Source: Chelydra serpentina (taxonomy: Eukaryota; Chordata; Testudines; Chelydridae). Taken from it: a DNA stretch of 64,000 nucleotides. A program made the translations under genes and the position numbers. The stretch spans positions 21,248,001 through 21,312,000 of the forward strand of contig JBAIAC010000019.1 in the NCBI GenBank assembly GCA_037349315.1, in the 5' to 3' direction. Below are positions 48,145-60,522 of this stretch, one piece after another (within the stretch, counting starts at the first letter, position 1; each line of letters starts with the position of its first letter). The notes under the pieces are model-generated. The model was not told the DNA's origin, did not search any database, and saw only the letters and a list, made by a program, of their open reading frames with translations.

Positions 48145-49659
48145 TTACTCCTTATATGAGGGGAGGGCAGTGGAAGGCTGGGAAGGGGGTTGCTGATGGC
48201 AGCCCTCCCAAATAGGTGGCAAAAATTAAGGAAAGGATGAAGACTAGCATGGTACGATTTTTTGCCAGGTATTACCAGGTTAAGTGAATAAAGTTGTGGC
48301 CTAATTAACCCACATCCCTTGAGTCATCTTTCTTACTGCATCATGGGTACAAAAAGATACGTTTGGAGAGATCTGCTCTCCCCAGTGACTTAGCTGTTGT
48401 AAACACAATGAAATATTACAGCAAGGCATGCAAGAATACCCAAAGTTGTCACATCATGCTGGAACTAGTCATTGCAGACGGACACTAAACCAATGACTAA
48501 TTTCTATGACTTTGTTAATGTTTCTTTATTTTTATCAATTGATTATTATTCAAAAATTCTAGCCAGAGTAGTCTGCACAAAAAAAAAAACCCAACACCAC
48601 CCCACTAGCCCTCCATCAACATCCCGTCACTGGCTAGTCTGTCATTCAATGAGAAAGTCAGATACTTCCAATCTCTCTCACACACCCCTGAAAATGTAAA
48701 AACAAGTGATATTTTGTGTCATATGGTGACAAGTACAGTTCAAAGTACCATTATCACTTGTTCTCATGGTGATAATTAATCCCATCATCATCATAATGAA
48801 AAAGCATGTTCAGAAAATACTGATTGAAAGACTCCAATATAAAAAATACAAGTCATTCACTGCCTATCAGCCAAATTGATTCTTACACTTACTGTAGATT
48901 AGCAGCGTCTTCCATATTATTTTATATCCCAATCCAAATTTGTCTAGTGTTCTTATGTTTCACTTCATGATTTTTTAAAATGTTCTGCTCTACAATAAAG
49001 TGCTAGGATTATACTTTTCTTCCTTAATTTGTGATGTATATTTAGTCTTAATCAGAATCTTTGCCTGATTTTGCTTCCACCTCTGCTCCTTGGGATCCAT
49101 GATTTACCGCCTAGCTAACAGGAAGAAGGCTCTAGTCAGGCAAAAACGTTAACATCTGTGAACTGTTACAATTAAAACCAAAGACACACTTTGCAAGAAA
49201 TTGCAAAAAGCCTTGAAAGCGAGGTCCTCACCTTCACTCCAGCCCCTTCACACAAGGAAAAAGGGCTAGAGTGGTGTGAAAGGGCATTAAAAGTCCCCTC
49301 TCTGGTCATGGGAGAATGCCTCCAGCATAGACACTGCGGAAGACAGCCCTACACCTCACAAGCTCTGGAATAGGGTGTGTATGAGGGGTGGGGCCAGGAG
49401 CTTTAAAGGTGTGTCAGGATAGGGCACTGGTACAGAGAGACAGAAATTCCAGGTGGTGATGTAGTGCATAGGGAAGCTCCTGGAGGCTTCAATAACTTAA
49501 ACAGACCCCCAGAGCAGCCTAAGTTATTCAAGGGGCTGCAAAGATGTCTTAAATCCACCTTTGCTCTTGATCCAGCTGCACCTTAGAGAAGCAGCACAGA
49601 ATCTCACCCCAAATGTTTTTATACTTATTTGCACATCAACAGCCCAAACCAAATAAACA

Positions 49660-49775
49660 GCCCGATCCTATCAGGTGCTGAGTGCCTTTAACTCACATCA
49701 ACTTCAGAGGGGACTGAGGGAGCTCAGCAGCAAGCAGGCAGCACTCTGCACCACATCAGACCTAAGTTAACACTT
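49660..49775. repeat. Short dispersed repeat
   Basis: CCGATCCTATCAGGTGCTGA, TTTAACTCACATCAACTTCA and GAGGGAGCTCAGCA form an imperfect hairpin of the GGTGCTGAG/CTCAGCACC type common in reptiles. Confidence 0.4.
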
Positions 49776-50404
49776 CAGAGGGGACCTAGGAATAAACTAG
49801 GAATAAGTGAACCAGTTTGAAAAACAAAGAAGAGCTGCATGCCTCTAAAACTTAACTCATTGCCAGAACTGAACCGATGTTTTTGCAAGCTGATCCTTTT
49901 GAGGTTCATCCATCATTGATCTAGGTCATGGACTTTTGTCCCACAAGTACTGGAAAGAAGTGGGCCTTGTAATTAAGCCTCTGTGTTTATTTTCTGGCTT
50001 TTGTTTGTTTTTAATTAACACATATATTTATCTGTTTTTGTGGCCCTGACATTTGAAATAACCTTTAATCAGGTTTGCAGTTCCAACACCGTGTCTAGGA
50101 ATGCAAAGCTTTTTCTGTTCAGTTATCTTAATAGGAAGTGGCTAGGCAAACTGTGTTAATTCCAACCCAGGTTTTGGAAAGAGTTGGAGTCTATCCCTCC
50201 CCATCCCATTTTTCAGGTAGAAGAAACTAGAGGAAAGGACAGAGGGAATCTGCAACAACAGAAACCCAGGAATAGTTTAGCTCAGGTGAAAGGTTAGGCT
50301 AAGATTTAGGATTTGTTGTTCTTTAGTTCATTATAAAGGCAAACCACAGCCCAGAGGTAAGTTTGGACTATATCTAATATGAATGTATAATAGCTTAGTG
50401 GACT
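49776..50404. other. Unassigned sequence
   Basis: Ordinary AT-rich DNA with no recognisable element. Confidence 0.4.
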
Positions 50405-51507
50405 TAGGGTGACCAGGTATCTGGTTTTCGACCGGAACACCCAATCGAAGAGAGACCCTGGCAGCTCCAGTCAGCACCACCAACTGGGCCATTAAAAGTC
50501 CAGTCGACGGTGCTGCGGAGCTAAGGCAGGCTAGTCCCTACCAGTCCGGACTCCGCGTTGCACCCTGGAAGCAGCCAGCAGGTCCGTCTCCTAGGCGGGG
50601 GGGGGCAGCTACAGGGCTCTGTGCTGCCCCCTCCCCAAGCACTGGCTCCACACTCCCATTGGTCGGGAACCACAGCCAATGGGAGCTGCGGGGGCGGTGG
50701 TTATGGGTGAGAGCAGCCCACAGAGCCACCTGCCGCACCTTTGCCCAGGAACTGGACCTGCTGCTGGCTACTTCCGGGTCACAGCACGGAGTTAGAACAG
50801 GCAGGAAGCCTGCCTTAGCTCCCCCATTGCGGTGCTGACCAGGAGCTGCAGATGGTCAGCCCGCACCCCACCGAGCCTCAACCCCCTGCCCCAGCCCTGA
50901 GCCCCTCCCAAACCTGGAGCCCCATCCTACACCCCAACCCTCTGCCCCCAACCCCCTGCCCCAGCCCAGAGCCCCCTCTGCGCCATCCCCCAGCCTGGAG
51001 CACATTCCTGCAACCCAAACCCCTCATACCTAGCCCCCCCTGAGAGCCTGCATCCCAGATGGAGCCCTCACCCCCATGCACCCCAACCCCCTGCCTCGAC
51101 TTGCAGCCCCTTCCCATACTCTGAGCTCCTCTTCCCCACCCTGTCTGTAGCACCCTCCTTCACCCCAAACCCCTCATTACCGGCCCTACCCCAGAGCCCA
51201 CACCCTCAGACAGAGACCTCACCCCCTCCCACACCCCAAGCCCCAGCCCGGAGCCCCCTCCCACACCCTGAAACCCTCATTTCTGGCCTCATCCTGCAGC
51301 CCACACCCCCAGTTAGAGCCCTCACCCCCTCTTTCATCCCAGCCCACTGAAAATGTGTGAGGGTCGGGGAGAGTGAGCCACCGAGGGAGGTGGAAGGTAG
51401 TGAGCGGGGAGCAGGACCTCAGGAAAGGGGCGGGACGGGGGCATGGCCTCAGGGAGTGGTGGGGCTAGGGTGTTTGGTTTTGTGCAATTAGAGAGTTGGC
51501 AACCCTA
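50405..51507. mobile_element. GC-rich non-autonomous hAT-like element
   Basis: Left end TAGGGTGACCAGGTATCTGG; right end GCAATTAGAGAGTTGGCAAC, then CCTA. The outermost bases are inverted repeats. Flanks AGTGGACT and ACAAGACT share only GACT, so the duplication is decayed. The inside has CCAATGGGAGCTGCGG and, from 50870 to 51350, a long imperfect array of CCCCAxCCCTGAGCCCC-like units. Related to 62113-62818 (shared GACTGGGCCATTAAAAGTCC-type word, here AACTGGGCCATTAAAAGTCC). Confidence 0.75.
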
Positions 51508-51881
51508 ACAAGACTCAATCTTGTTTCCAATTTTGCAAGCAGAGTTTTATGCCCACAATTATATGTGGGCACAGTTCATAAAATTAAAGAACCTAGTTAT
51601 CTGACTGGGCCACACATACAAAAAATATGCACATGAAAATATTTCTTTTTAAAATATCTCTAAACCAATCCTATAATAGTGTTTTTGTTATATATGTTTT
51701 GTAATATACAGAAAACAAGATAGTGTAGTATAAAGGTTATATCAGCATTCATTGGGATGACATACATATGGGCTGAATGCAGAAATTCGTGGGTGAAATT
51801 CTACAGCCAGTGTTATAGAGGAAGTTAGACTAGATGATCAGAGGGTCCTGTGGCACCTTATAGACTAACAGAGGTATTGGA

Positions 51882-51921
51882 GCATAAGCTTTCGTGGGTG
51901 AATACCCACTTCTTCGGATGC
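51882..51921 (-). ncRNA. Hammerhead-like motif (left arm)
   Basis: Minus strand: CCGAAGA, a six-base stem GTGGGT/ACCCAC, then GAAAGC. It fits the hammerhead core except C in place of U4. Confidence 0.5.
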
Positions 51922-52189
51922 AAGCAGTGGAAATGTCCAGGGGCAGATATAAATATGCAGGGAAGAGTCAGGCTAGAGATAACGAGGTTAACTCAATCAG
52001 GGAGGGTGAGGCCCTCTTCTAGCAGTTGAGGTGTGAATACCAAGGGAGGAGAAACTGCTTTTGTAGTTGGCTAGCCATTCATAATCTTTGTTTAATCCTG
52101 AGCTGATGGTGTCAAATTTGCAAATGAACTGAAGCTCTATTGTTTCTCTTTGGAGTCTGGTCCTGAAGTTTTTTTGCTGCAGGATGGCT

Positions 52190-52370
52190 ACCTTAAAACT
52201 GCTATTGTGTGTCCAGGGAGATTGAAGTGTTCTCCTATAGGCTTTTGTATATTGCCATTCCTAATATCTGATTTGTGTCCATTTATCCTTTTGCGTAAGG
52301 ACTGTCCAGTTTGGCCGAGGTACATAGCAGAGGGGCATTGCTGGCACATGATGGCGTATATTACATTGGT
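52190..52370 (-). pseudogene. Penelope GIY-YIG endonuclease remnant
   Basis: The minus-strand translation reads YAIMCQQCPSAMYLGQTGQS, then LRKRINGHKSDI and KPIGEHFNLPGH, ending at a stop near 52190. The spacing Y-x-I, then CxxC, then YLGQTG (the YIG element) and the downstream Arg and His fit the GIY-YIG endonuclease found at the C terminus of Penelope-like elements. The reverse transcriptase is missing. The 114-codon plus-strand frame at 52150 is its shadow. Confidence 0.75.
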
Positions 52371-52675
52371 GGAGGTGCAGGTGAATGAACCGGTGATGGT
52401 GTGGCTGATCTGGTTAGGTCCCTGTGATGATGTCCCTGGTGTAGATATGTGGGCAGAGTTGGCATCAAGGTTTGTTGCATGGATTGGTTCCTGAGTTAGA
52501 GTTATTATGGTGCGGTGTGTAGTTGCTGGTGAGAATATGCTTCAGGTTGTTGGATCACATTCACACCTCAACTACTAGAAGAGGGCCTCACCCTCCCTGA
52601 TTGAGCTAACCTCGTTATCTCTAGCCTGACTTTTCCCTGCATATTTATATCTGCCCGTGGACATTTCCACTGCTT

Positions 52676-52715
52676 GCATCCAATGAAGTGGGTATTCACC
52701 CACGAAAGCTTATGC
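52676..52715 (+). ncRNA. Hammerhead-like motif (right arm)
   Basis: CCAATGA, stem GTGGGT/ACCCAC, then GAAAGC. The core G5 reads A and U4 reads C here, so this copy should be inactive. Confidence 0.45.
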
Positions 52716-52849
52716 TCCAATACGTCTGTTAATCTATAAGGTGCCACAGGACCCTTTGTCACTTCTACAGATCCAGACTAACACGGCTACCCCTCTGATA
52801 CTAGATGATCAGAATGGTCTCTTCTGACATTTAAATCTATGTTTTTTAC

Positions 52850-53270
52850 TCTGATTTCACTTTTGGTTTTTCTGTATATTATATAAATGGAGACAATTAC
52901 CATTTCTAATTACATATTAGAAAGTGGCATATGATAAATTGGAAATCACCATAAATTACACATTACATATTTGAAATTATCAAATATAAAATTTCATAAA
53001 TTATATTTTTCACAAGCACAACTGCATCACCTTTCTATTAAATCCATTAAGTCGCATCCATCTGGACTTAGTCTAATGTTCTAAATCCCTGAGCTACTTC
53101 AAATAGCCACCTTTATAAAAACTTCCTCCTTCCCGCTCCAGATATAGCAATTCCCCTAAGCTGGGCCAGTGATACCTTTCTAAACTTGTAACAAATAATA
53201 ATAATAAAATTACAGCCTGATATCGCATGTAGCTACATAACAAAAAAGTTGACTTTTTCTGTTGGTTAAG
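52850..53270. other. No clear feature
   Basis: AT-rich flank with no repeat ends. Confidence 0.4.
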
Positions 53271-53271
53271 A

Positions 53272-53480
53272 AGGAGGAATGGTCTTGTGGTTGAAATGAT
53301 GGCCTGGGGTTCAAGCCATTTGAGTTCTATTTCTGCTTCTGCCATGGAGCGTCTACGTGACCCTGAGCAAGTCACTTTATCTCCCTGTGCCTTGGTTCCA
53401 CGGGAGTGTTGTATGGATAAATTCATTACAATTTGCAAGATACTATGGTGATGGAGCCTCTTTCCAAAGGGACTCAGCCT
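53272..53480 (+). mobile_element. tRNA-derived SINE
   Basis: GGAATGGTCTTGTGGTTGAA (A box), GAGTTCTATTTCTGCTTCTG, GTGACCCTGAGCAAGTCACT, then TCCCTGTGCCTTGGTTCCA and a GATACTATGGTGATGGAG tail. Nearly complete and moderately diverged. Confidence 0.75.
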
Positions 53481-53484
53481 CTAG

Positions 53485-56420
53485 CATTGGGAAGTCCTTA
53501 GATATAGCTCTGTTAAATAATGACATTTTTAATGTACAGAGCAGCTGTTCTCCATGGTCATTTTTGGACATGTTTTACATTTATTGCAGGTTTTTGTTTG
53601 GTTTTCTTTGAGCACAGTTGGCCTAATGGTAGAACTAAGGCATCTGTCTCCACTGACAAAAGTATGTAAGTAATAGCTCCAACAGTTATTTTAAACCCTA
53701 AAATATTCCTAAAATAGTCTTTTTATAACAGTAGGCACAGATCTAAGTCAGCTATCCAACTCCCCGCAAATGTTTATGGGAGCTGGGTGCATAATTCCAT
53801 TAGATTCCATTGAAAATTCCAGCCACACGATGGTGATATTTAGTCTACAGATTTTATTGGCACTTATTTCAGTTTACCTGTGCCATGATGCCTTGGCCAT
53901 TCATGAATAATACAATCATCCCAAACTCATGGTGATTAAACCTTTATACCACACCACACCATTATGGAGATAGACTTCTATGTATATATTACATATATCC
54001 AAATGCACACACATACAATATACCTGCACACACAGACCCCAATTTATCTAAATAGAGAATATTAATTTAATTATATTCATAGAGAATGGTGCTCTAGAAG
54101 AGGTTTTTTTATTTAACAAGTTCATAGGTTAAAGTATCTATCAAGACCAATGCTATCAGGAACTTTGAAAACCACAGAGCATACAAACCCATAACTTTTA
54201 ACTAATTTTTGTATGACTAAAATCTTCAGGTTTTTTTCAACTAACTCATCTCATTTCCATGATCATAAAAAACTGTAATATTAAATGATAACAACAGCAA
54301 TCAAAGTCCCGGGGAGCAAGAGGATTCTCAATTGCAGGCCATGCATCACTCTCAATATCACCGCAGAAGAAGAGATTGAAAAGCACATCAATTCGCATAA
54401 CTTCCTACCAGTACCCATTGTCTTTTCAGTTCCTAATGATGCTGAAGTGTCTCCATGATTAAAATTTAAAGGCTTCCCAGTAACCAAGTAATTTGCCCAA
54501 AACTCCTTATCCAGCACTCACCATGAAGACACTGATTTTAATATACTATTAATCAAGCTCCAGCCAAGTTTACTACTGATGCTTTCAATTACAGGAACTA
54601 ACTTCATTGTTCTCAGTATGTCAATGAGAGACCACTTCCCTGATTAGCCATTCACCCTAGAAACAGATGGATAACAGACTTGGGTTGGATACATTTTACA
54701 GAAGGGACTATTTGTTGTGAATTATTTGTTGAGAGGAGTAAACAAAATTAGGTATTTCCATTGTGTGATGTGAATGATTAATCTGACTTTTGAGCCATAT
54801 AAAATGGTATGTCACAAAAAAACCCTGATTTTAATATATAAATGTAATGTTAATATTGCATTTAATTAATTAAATGTAAATTAATGCAATGATTAATTTA
54901 ACAGACAAGTTGTAAAAATCAACATATGTGCATGTGCTTACATATACACAAACATATATGAATATACACAAAAATGTGTGTGTGTGTGTGTGTGTATTAA
55001 TGATAAAAATCAGGGAGAAAATACTATATTAAGGATTAGCCCTTTACTAAATACAGTGCACAATTTAATCTCAGTTCACCGATGCCCAGTTCTACCTCAC
55101 GACTATTGTACAGTACTTCTAATAACAATAGAGTGTATTCTTCAATATTTCCCTGATCCCACAAAAACATATGCGCTTAATTGTAAGCATGTAAATAGTC
55201 CCAACAACTTCAATGGGCCCTCTCATGATCAATGTGAGACATGTACATAAGTGACTGCAGGATCAGTTATCATAAAATGATCCCCCAGTGCAAGAATTCC
55301 AACAGATTGCAAATAGTTATGATTTGTCACACAACATCTGGTCTCCTCTTTCTGCAATCAAATGGACAAATGGAAAAAAAACTGGAAATGGCTGCTTGAA
55401 AAAAAACAATTAGAGTGGAAGAAACCCAGAACTGGCTATGGTAGAGTAAAGGAATGACACCGGATCTTCAGCCCAGCTAATGATGAGTCATAATTTGGCG
55501 TCTGAATTTTCTTTCCATAATCAGTAGTTGAAGCCAAAAGTTATTAGTTCAACTACAGCTATTGCTTAGGAAAAGCATAAAGCTAAACAGGCGTGCGAGT
55601 CCTGACATTACAGAAGGACTCTAATGCCTTTCCTTCCTCCAACAGAGAGAGATTGGCTGCATACAAGTTCCCGAGGGTCAGTAACAGCCTGATATTCTCA
55701 AAACCAAGGCTATGTCCACGGGTACATATCATGCCATCCGATCTTATTCAGACAGATGTTGGAGAAATATTTAAGCAGAATTGTCCAAATTTACTCAAAG
55801 CTTTAAGTTAATTTTCATACAGTTGGTTCTCAGTATAACTCAATAAATTATATTTTTAGACCAGTTGACAATGAGTTTTTGTTTAATTGGAGAACTTTAC
55901 ATTACCTTCAGTTACGTATAAAGTTTTGTTGACAAATGGCCAGAGAGAAATCTAGGGCCCAAATATCATTATTTCATCCATGCTGGCCATAAAATCACCT
56001 GAGCATTATAATATTCATATTTGAATAAAACAATTTGGAGCCAAATACTATTTAAAATAATTCTGAAATAGTTGGTTAGAACAAATATTCTCTGTCTTAC
56101 TAGCAAATTTGATAGATTTTATTTTTCTTCTGTAAATCAGGGTTTGTAACATCATTGGGAGTTACCAGATAGCACCATTTGTAGGTGACCATGCTAGTTT
56201 GGCTTATCTGAGTGTGGAGGAGTTAGTAAGCATTTTCACCAAGATCTATCAACATGTGCATTTCCTTTTAAAAGCTGAGCATATTACTGGTCAAGCCTAT
56301 TGTAACTAAATCTGACTGACTAGTCCCCATTCTTAGGTGTACTTGTCTAAATGTTTTACCCACACATACCGCCATTTATTACATGGTGCCATAACACTAC
56401 ATGCTATTATTTGCTCAACA
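53485..56420. other. AT-rich stretch with (GT)n
   Basis: A GT run lies at 54975-54996. 55135-55265 has the dispersed CCCTGATCCCAC / ACTGCAGGATCA repeat. No genes recognised. Confidence 0.4.
54975..54996. repeat. (GT)n microsatellite
   Basis: Eleven GT units. Confidence 0.9.
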
Positions 56421-56429
56421 ATAGGTCTT

Positions 56430-56850
56430 TGTGACAGAGTGCAGGGAGTGAACAGGTGAGTGTGCACTCTGGTCACTTGGATACCAATTAGTTCCCCCCT
56501 CCCCAAGAAAGCTGATTGAGGTAATTCAATAATATAGCTGGCAGCTGGGTGAGAAAGAGCCAATTAGCCCATCAGCCCAGAAGGATACAGACATACAGGA
56601 AGGAAGTGTGGGGAGAGAGGAGCAGGGCTAGCTGAGTCCAGGATCACAGAGGCCTCAGGAAAGGGAGGTCCTCAGGTCCTGAGGAGAGGGCCAAAAGCAC
56701 AGAGGATATTGTAAATAGACTGTTGCACATGGACTGTCATGGTGTTGGTGGAGGGAACTCAAATAAATGTCACTGTGAATGCACCACCAGTGGAATCTAT
56801 GCAGTTTCTACCGAGCAAGACGACAAGAGCAAAGGGGCACCCTGTTAACA
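56430..56850 (+). mobile_element. Solo LTR (421 bp)
   Basis: Starts TGTGACAGAGTGCAGGG and ends GCACCCTGTTAACA. Flanks GTCTT (56425-56429) and GTCTC (56851-56855) differ in one base, compatible with an aged 5-bp duplication. TATA-like AATATAG lies at about 56529 and a polyadenylation signal AATAAA at about 56763. No internal region. Confidence 0.75.
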
Positions 56851-56859
56851 GTCTCACCC

Positions 56860-59800
56860 ATACAGCGTTGGACATTCAAGCCTGTTTTATTGAGACAGTT
56901 GGTTAAGACATTGAAGTCTTTTACCAGAATTGGGCCAAAAATGTGTCACATCGATTAAATTTGCCCCAAAATCCATAGAGGTACAATACAAAAAAGAGAC
57001 TACATATGGTCAGAGCTGGGAGAGTAGACACCAAAAAAGTAAGAGTCTTCACATTGCATCTGCCTTTGGGTGAATCTATGGAGTGGAGTTGCACTCCTGC
57101 AGAACATTCATGGATTTCTGTTTGCAAAAGTGAAGTATGGTATTACTCAAATGCATCAGTCAATATCAGTAATTAAAGCAGCAGAAAACTAGAGCTGTAG
57201 TAAGTTGTTCAACAGATGTTCTCACACTGGCAAACAAGCCCTTCCAAACTTAAAATTCATGCTTCTCCCATTATTCCCATGGACTCCATCACATTTATCC
57301 CATGGACTCACTTATTGAGTATAGGCTATGTAGTTTACATATTAGAATAATACTGTACCTCCTATTTGACTTTTCCAATGATTGTTGGTATCACAATGGA
57401 GAAAGGCAGTTGGCTTGGTTATTATACAGTAGAAGAGATAAGGCTTTCTCTTCCTTCCCTCCCAGTTCCTCATTTACTAATTATATGTTAACAAGAACTG
57501 GCATAAAGGACACATTAGGAGTGGTCTTCTGCATATATATGGACTCATACCAAACATTTACATCCAGATCAATTCTCCAAATTCAGGAATATTTGAATCT
57601 GGAATTTTGGTTTAGCGCATTAGAGAGATAGGACCCATTTTTGACATTTGAATTCACATTCTGATTCCTACTCTGTCATCCCCTTTTCCAACCTTGTGCC
57701 ATGCATTTAGAGCTTTTTTGATCTAGGTTTTTATTTCAGAACACCTCTAATTCTGTGGTGGGAATGGGTATAGTGAGGTTATCCTTTGTGAACTGCATTA
57801 CTCCTTCATGAGGCAGTAGCAAAGAAACAACACAAGTATTTTAAAATAACAGTAAATTAAACTCTCCTTAGGCTTGTAAATATGGACACTTCTTATGAAG
57901 CAAAAGAACTCGCTCACTGGTTAGATTTCCCTGAGCTGTCATAACTCAACTACAATCCTGGGACAATTTAACTAGGTTCAGATCAGATAAATATCAACCT
58001 GACCCTTTATCCCATAGGCTATCCAAAACTCTTTTTAAAATTTGAAAACATGTGGATAAGCTCCCTATCCTTTCTACACCCCCCCACACACCCCTCTCCC
58101 TTCATATTTACAAACCCAGGATTAGAAACAGAACATACCATAAAAAGGGCTCTCTCTCTCTTTTGGTGTTTCTGACCTGACCAAGAGCAGGACATACTGT
58201 GATACTCATGAGAAAGATTGCACTTAAGAGATACTCAGCCCACTTTTGGAGACCCACAAAGCTTGAATAAAATTTAGACAAACATCTTAACTTTTTGGTG
58301 TTTAGCCAAAACGAGCTTTCCACGTTTTTTCAGATTTGCGCATCCCCTGAAATTTTCTCACAAAGTGTAAATTGGCTGTATAAAAAAATGCAATATATAA
58401 GAGCTTGCAAAGCAATCACTAAGATTTAGAGTGAGATTTTACTTCACTGTGAGTATGTTACCTTGTTGCAAGATTTACAACATTAACCAATTATTTTCTG
58501 TCAACTAGCAATTTTTTGGCAGATCCCTTTTGCATGATTCATGAAGGACCAGTAAAAGGCTAATTGTTCAAATTAATTTGCGTAAATGACTAAGCAAGAG
58601 ATAACAAAATTACATCTGCACTTGTTTGGCAAAGATTCAATAGCAGCGGCCCTGTACTGCCAGCTGCTTCCAGACAACACTCTTGCAGAAATTAAAAGCT
58701 ACAAATATTAATTAATACACTTTTTTGGTACGTTAATTTGCACTGAAAGGTTCCGGAGTGCAAAACTGCTGAGAAGATGAACCGTGATAATTAGAATTAA
58801 TGGGATGGATGCATGTTTTTGCAGCTGAAGTTTTAAAAACCCATGAATGGAACTGGGAACTTGAAACTGACATTCTCATAAATCTCTATGATAATGCAGC
58901 TATTAGTATTAGAAGGATTAAGTACTGTGGATCCAGTGTTATCCATCACATGACACATTGTATCCCATCTGTCATTGCAGCAGCTAAGACATGATAGCTG
59001 TCCTTGAGGAAGCCATATGAAAAGCTTTGGGAATTCAAGGAATTCTGGTGCTGAATGTCGGACAACAAAATGAATAGCTCAAACCTCTGACTCTCAAGCA
59101 GAAATAATGGCCAGTACTCTGTACTTGTCAGCTTAGTGCTTTAACAAATACTCTAACTATGGTATCTGTATTTAAGTTTAGTTAAGCAGTCTAAATTATA
59201 GATAGATCAGAAAGAATAAAAACAGTCACATGTCACAGATTTTATCTTTAAATCATTTCTAACTTTACAGGTTTGATTTTGCTATAATAGTTTTTACTGA
59301 TGATCACACTAATAATTTTGCATATTTTTCTTAGGCATTGCTCACCACTCTAGCTCTGCTAGATATTTTGAAATAATGCTTAAGTTTGACACAAAATGAC
59401 TAATGACAATACTCACATATTCCATAGTGGTGTGTGAAGTTCTGTCTGTACATTTTGAAGATGCAAATCCCTATGTAAGTGCTAATAATATTAAATGATC
59501 ATTACATTTTAGATATATTGTGTCTTTAACTTTAGCTGTTGCCTTAATTTTAAAATTTAGGGGGTGTTAGCACTTTATTGCCTGTTTAAAAATATTGTTA
59601 CATTTCTATCAGACACAAATAGAAAGAATGAAAAATGTGACAGACATTTCTTTCACAGTCTACTAATTAATACGTTCCACATTACAAAAAGTATTCTTCG
59701 TAAGAAAAAGCTTTTGATGCTAAATAAAAACTAAAACAGTGCTTTTAATTCCATGTTATAACATTGTATGCATGCGCATTCAGAATGACTAGATTCAGTG

Positions 59801-59900
59801 GCTGAGAGAAACGAAGGGAAAGAGAAAGGTGGATGTAAGGAAGCAAGGAAAGTGCAGAGAAGTTTAAGATTGCCATGGGGATGAGGAGCTTTGTAATACT
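56860..59900. other. AT-rich, no recognised elements
   Basis: No transposon ends or coding blocks. 58490-58800 is dense in TAATTA words and free of repeat vocabulary (see findings). Confidence 0.4.
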
Positions 59901-59911
59901 GTACATGTGTC

Positions 59912-59979
59912 AGATCCTCAGCTGGTGTAAATCATTGAAACTCCAGGCAATGAGCCTATGCTGATTTACACCATGAGAA
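59912..59979. repeat. Hairpin-type short repeat
   Basis: GATCCTCAGCTGGTGTAAAT (59912-59931) pairs with TGATTTACACCATGAG (59961-59976). Confidence 0.65.
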
Positions 59980-60501
59980 GCCCAGATTCCCAGAGTATAC
60001 AAAATACAAATTTATTTATCACTGCTAGAGAGAGAGTTTTTAAGAAAAGTTATGTCAGAGTTGTGCTTCCAGAAGGAAACCAAAAATTCTATAACTTCTA
60101 TAGTTTGCCAATCACAACTGGACAAAGATTTCTCAATTTCTTAACAATTCAGAATGTCATAGCTGAATTCAATCCAATGAGCTAAACATCTTGCAGTATA
60201 TACAATTCCAAATTATATTTTTTATTCTTGAGTATAGGTAAAGTAGTGTTATCCAAGCTTGATGATCAGTAACTTTAATTTTGTACACCATTACCTAGCA
60301 TGCCATTTGCCACAGGCTACACATTATTATTCCTTTACTCTGGGCTATTTCACCATCATCCCTCTTCTTCAATATCACAGGTCTGTTTACATTCGTTTGT
60401 CATTCGCTTTCACAAAAATATCATGGAATGTCCCATTTCTGATAACATCATACAAAATCAAGAATACACCCTGAACTCTTGTCCTAAGCATCTATTTTAT
60501 A

Positions 60502-60522
60502 GACACACACACACACACACAC
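60502..60522. repeat. (AC)n microsatellite
   Basis: About ten AC units. Confidence 0.9.

Larger units (their letters stand above)
43970..49640. other. Long AT-rich stretch with simple repeats
   Basis: No genes recognised. 47770-48330 has a TATA-like TTATATGAG, a GC-rich body and AATAAAGTTGTGGCC at 48288, wording like an old LTR or retroviral leader, without matching ends. Simple tracts at 45152-45191, 46280-46319 and 48129-48144 are listed separately. Confidence 0.35.
51843..52799 (-). mobile_element. Penelope-like element with inverted termini, 14-bp TSD
   Basis: 957 bp between exact 14-bp repeats ACTAGATGATCAGA (51829-51842 and 52800-52813). The outer 195 bp on each side (51843-52037 and 52560-52754) are inverted repeats. 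The right side carries 45 further bases ending in CACGGCTACCCCTCTGAT, the true 3' terminus. The middle holds a truncated endonuclease frame on the minus strand. Terminal inversion and 5' truncation are typical of Penelope-like insertions. Confidence 0.85.
51740..52845 (+). mobile_element. CR1 3' UTR fragment split by Penelope insertion
   Basis: GGGTGAAATTCTACAGCC and TTAGACTAGATGATCA (to 51842) continue after the insertion as GAATGGTCTCTTCTGAC and TTAAATCTATG (52811-52845). Without the insert this is a normal CR1 3' end. Confidence 0.8.

Noticed and set aside
52150..52494. 114-codon plus-strand ORF
   Set aside because: It is antisense to the GIY-YIG endonuclease remnant of the Penelope-like element.
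57302..57631. 109-codon ORF
   Set aside because: AT-rich chance frame with no conserved motif.
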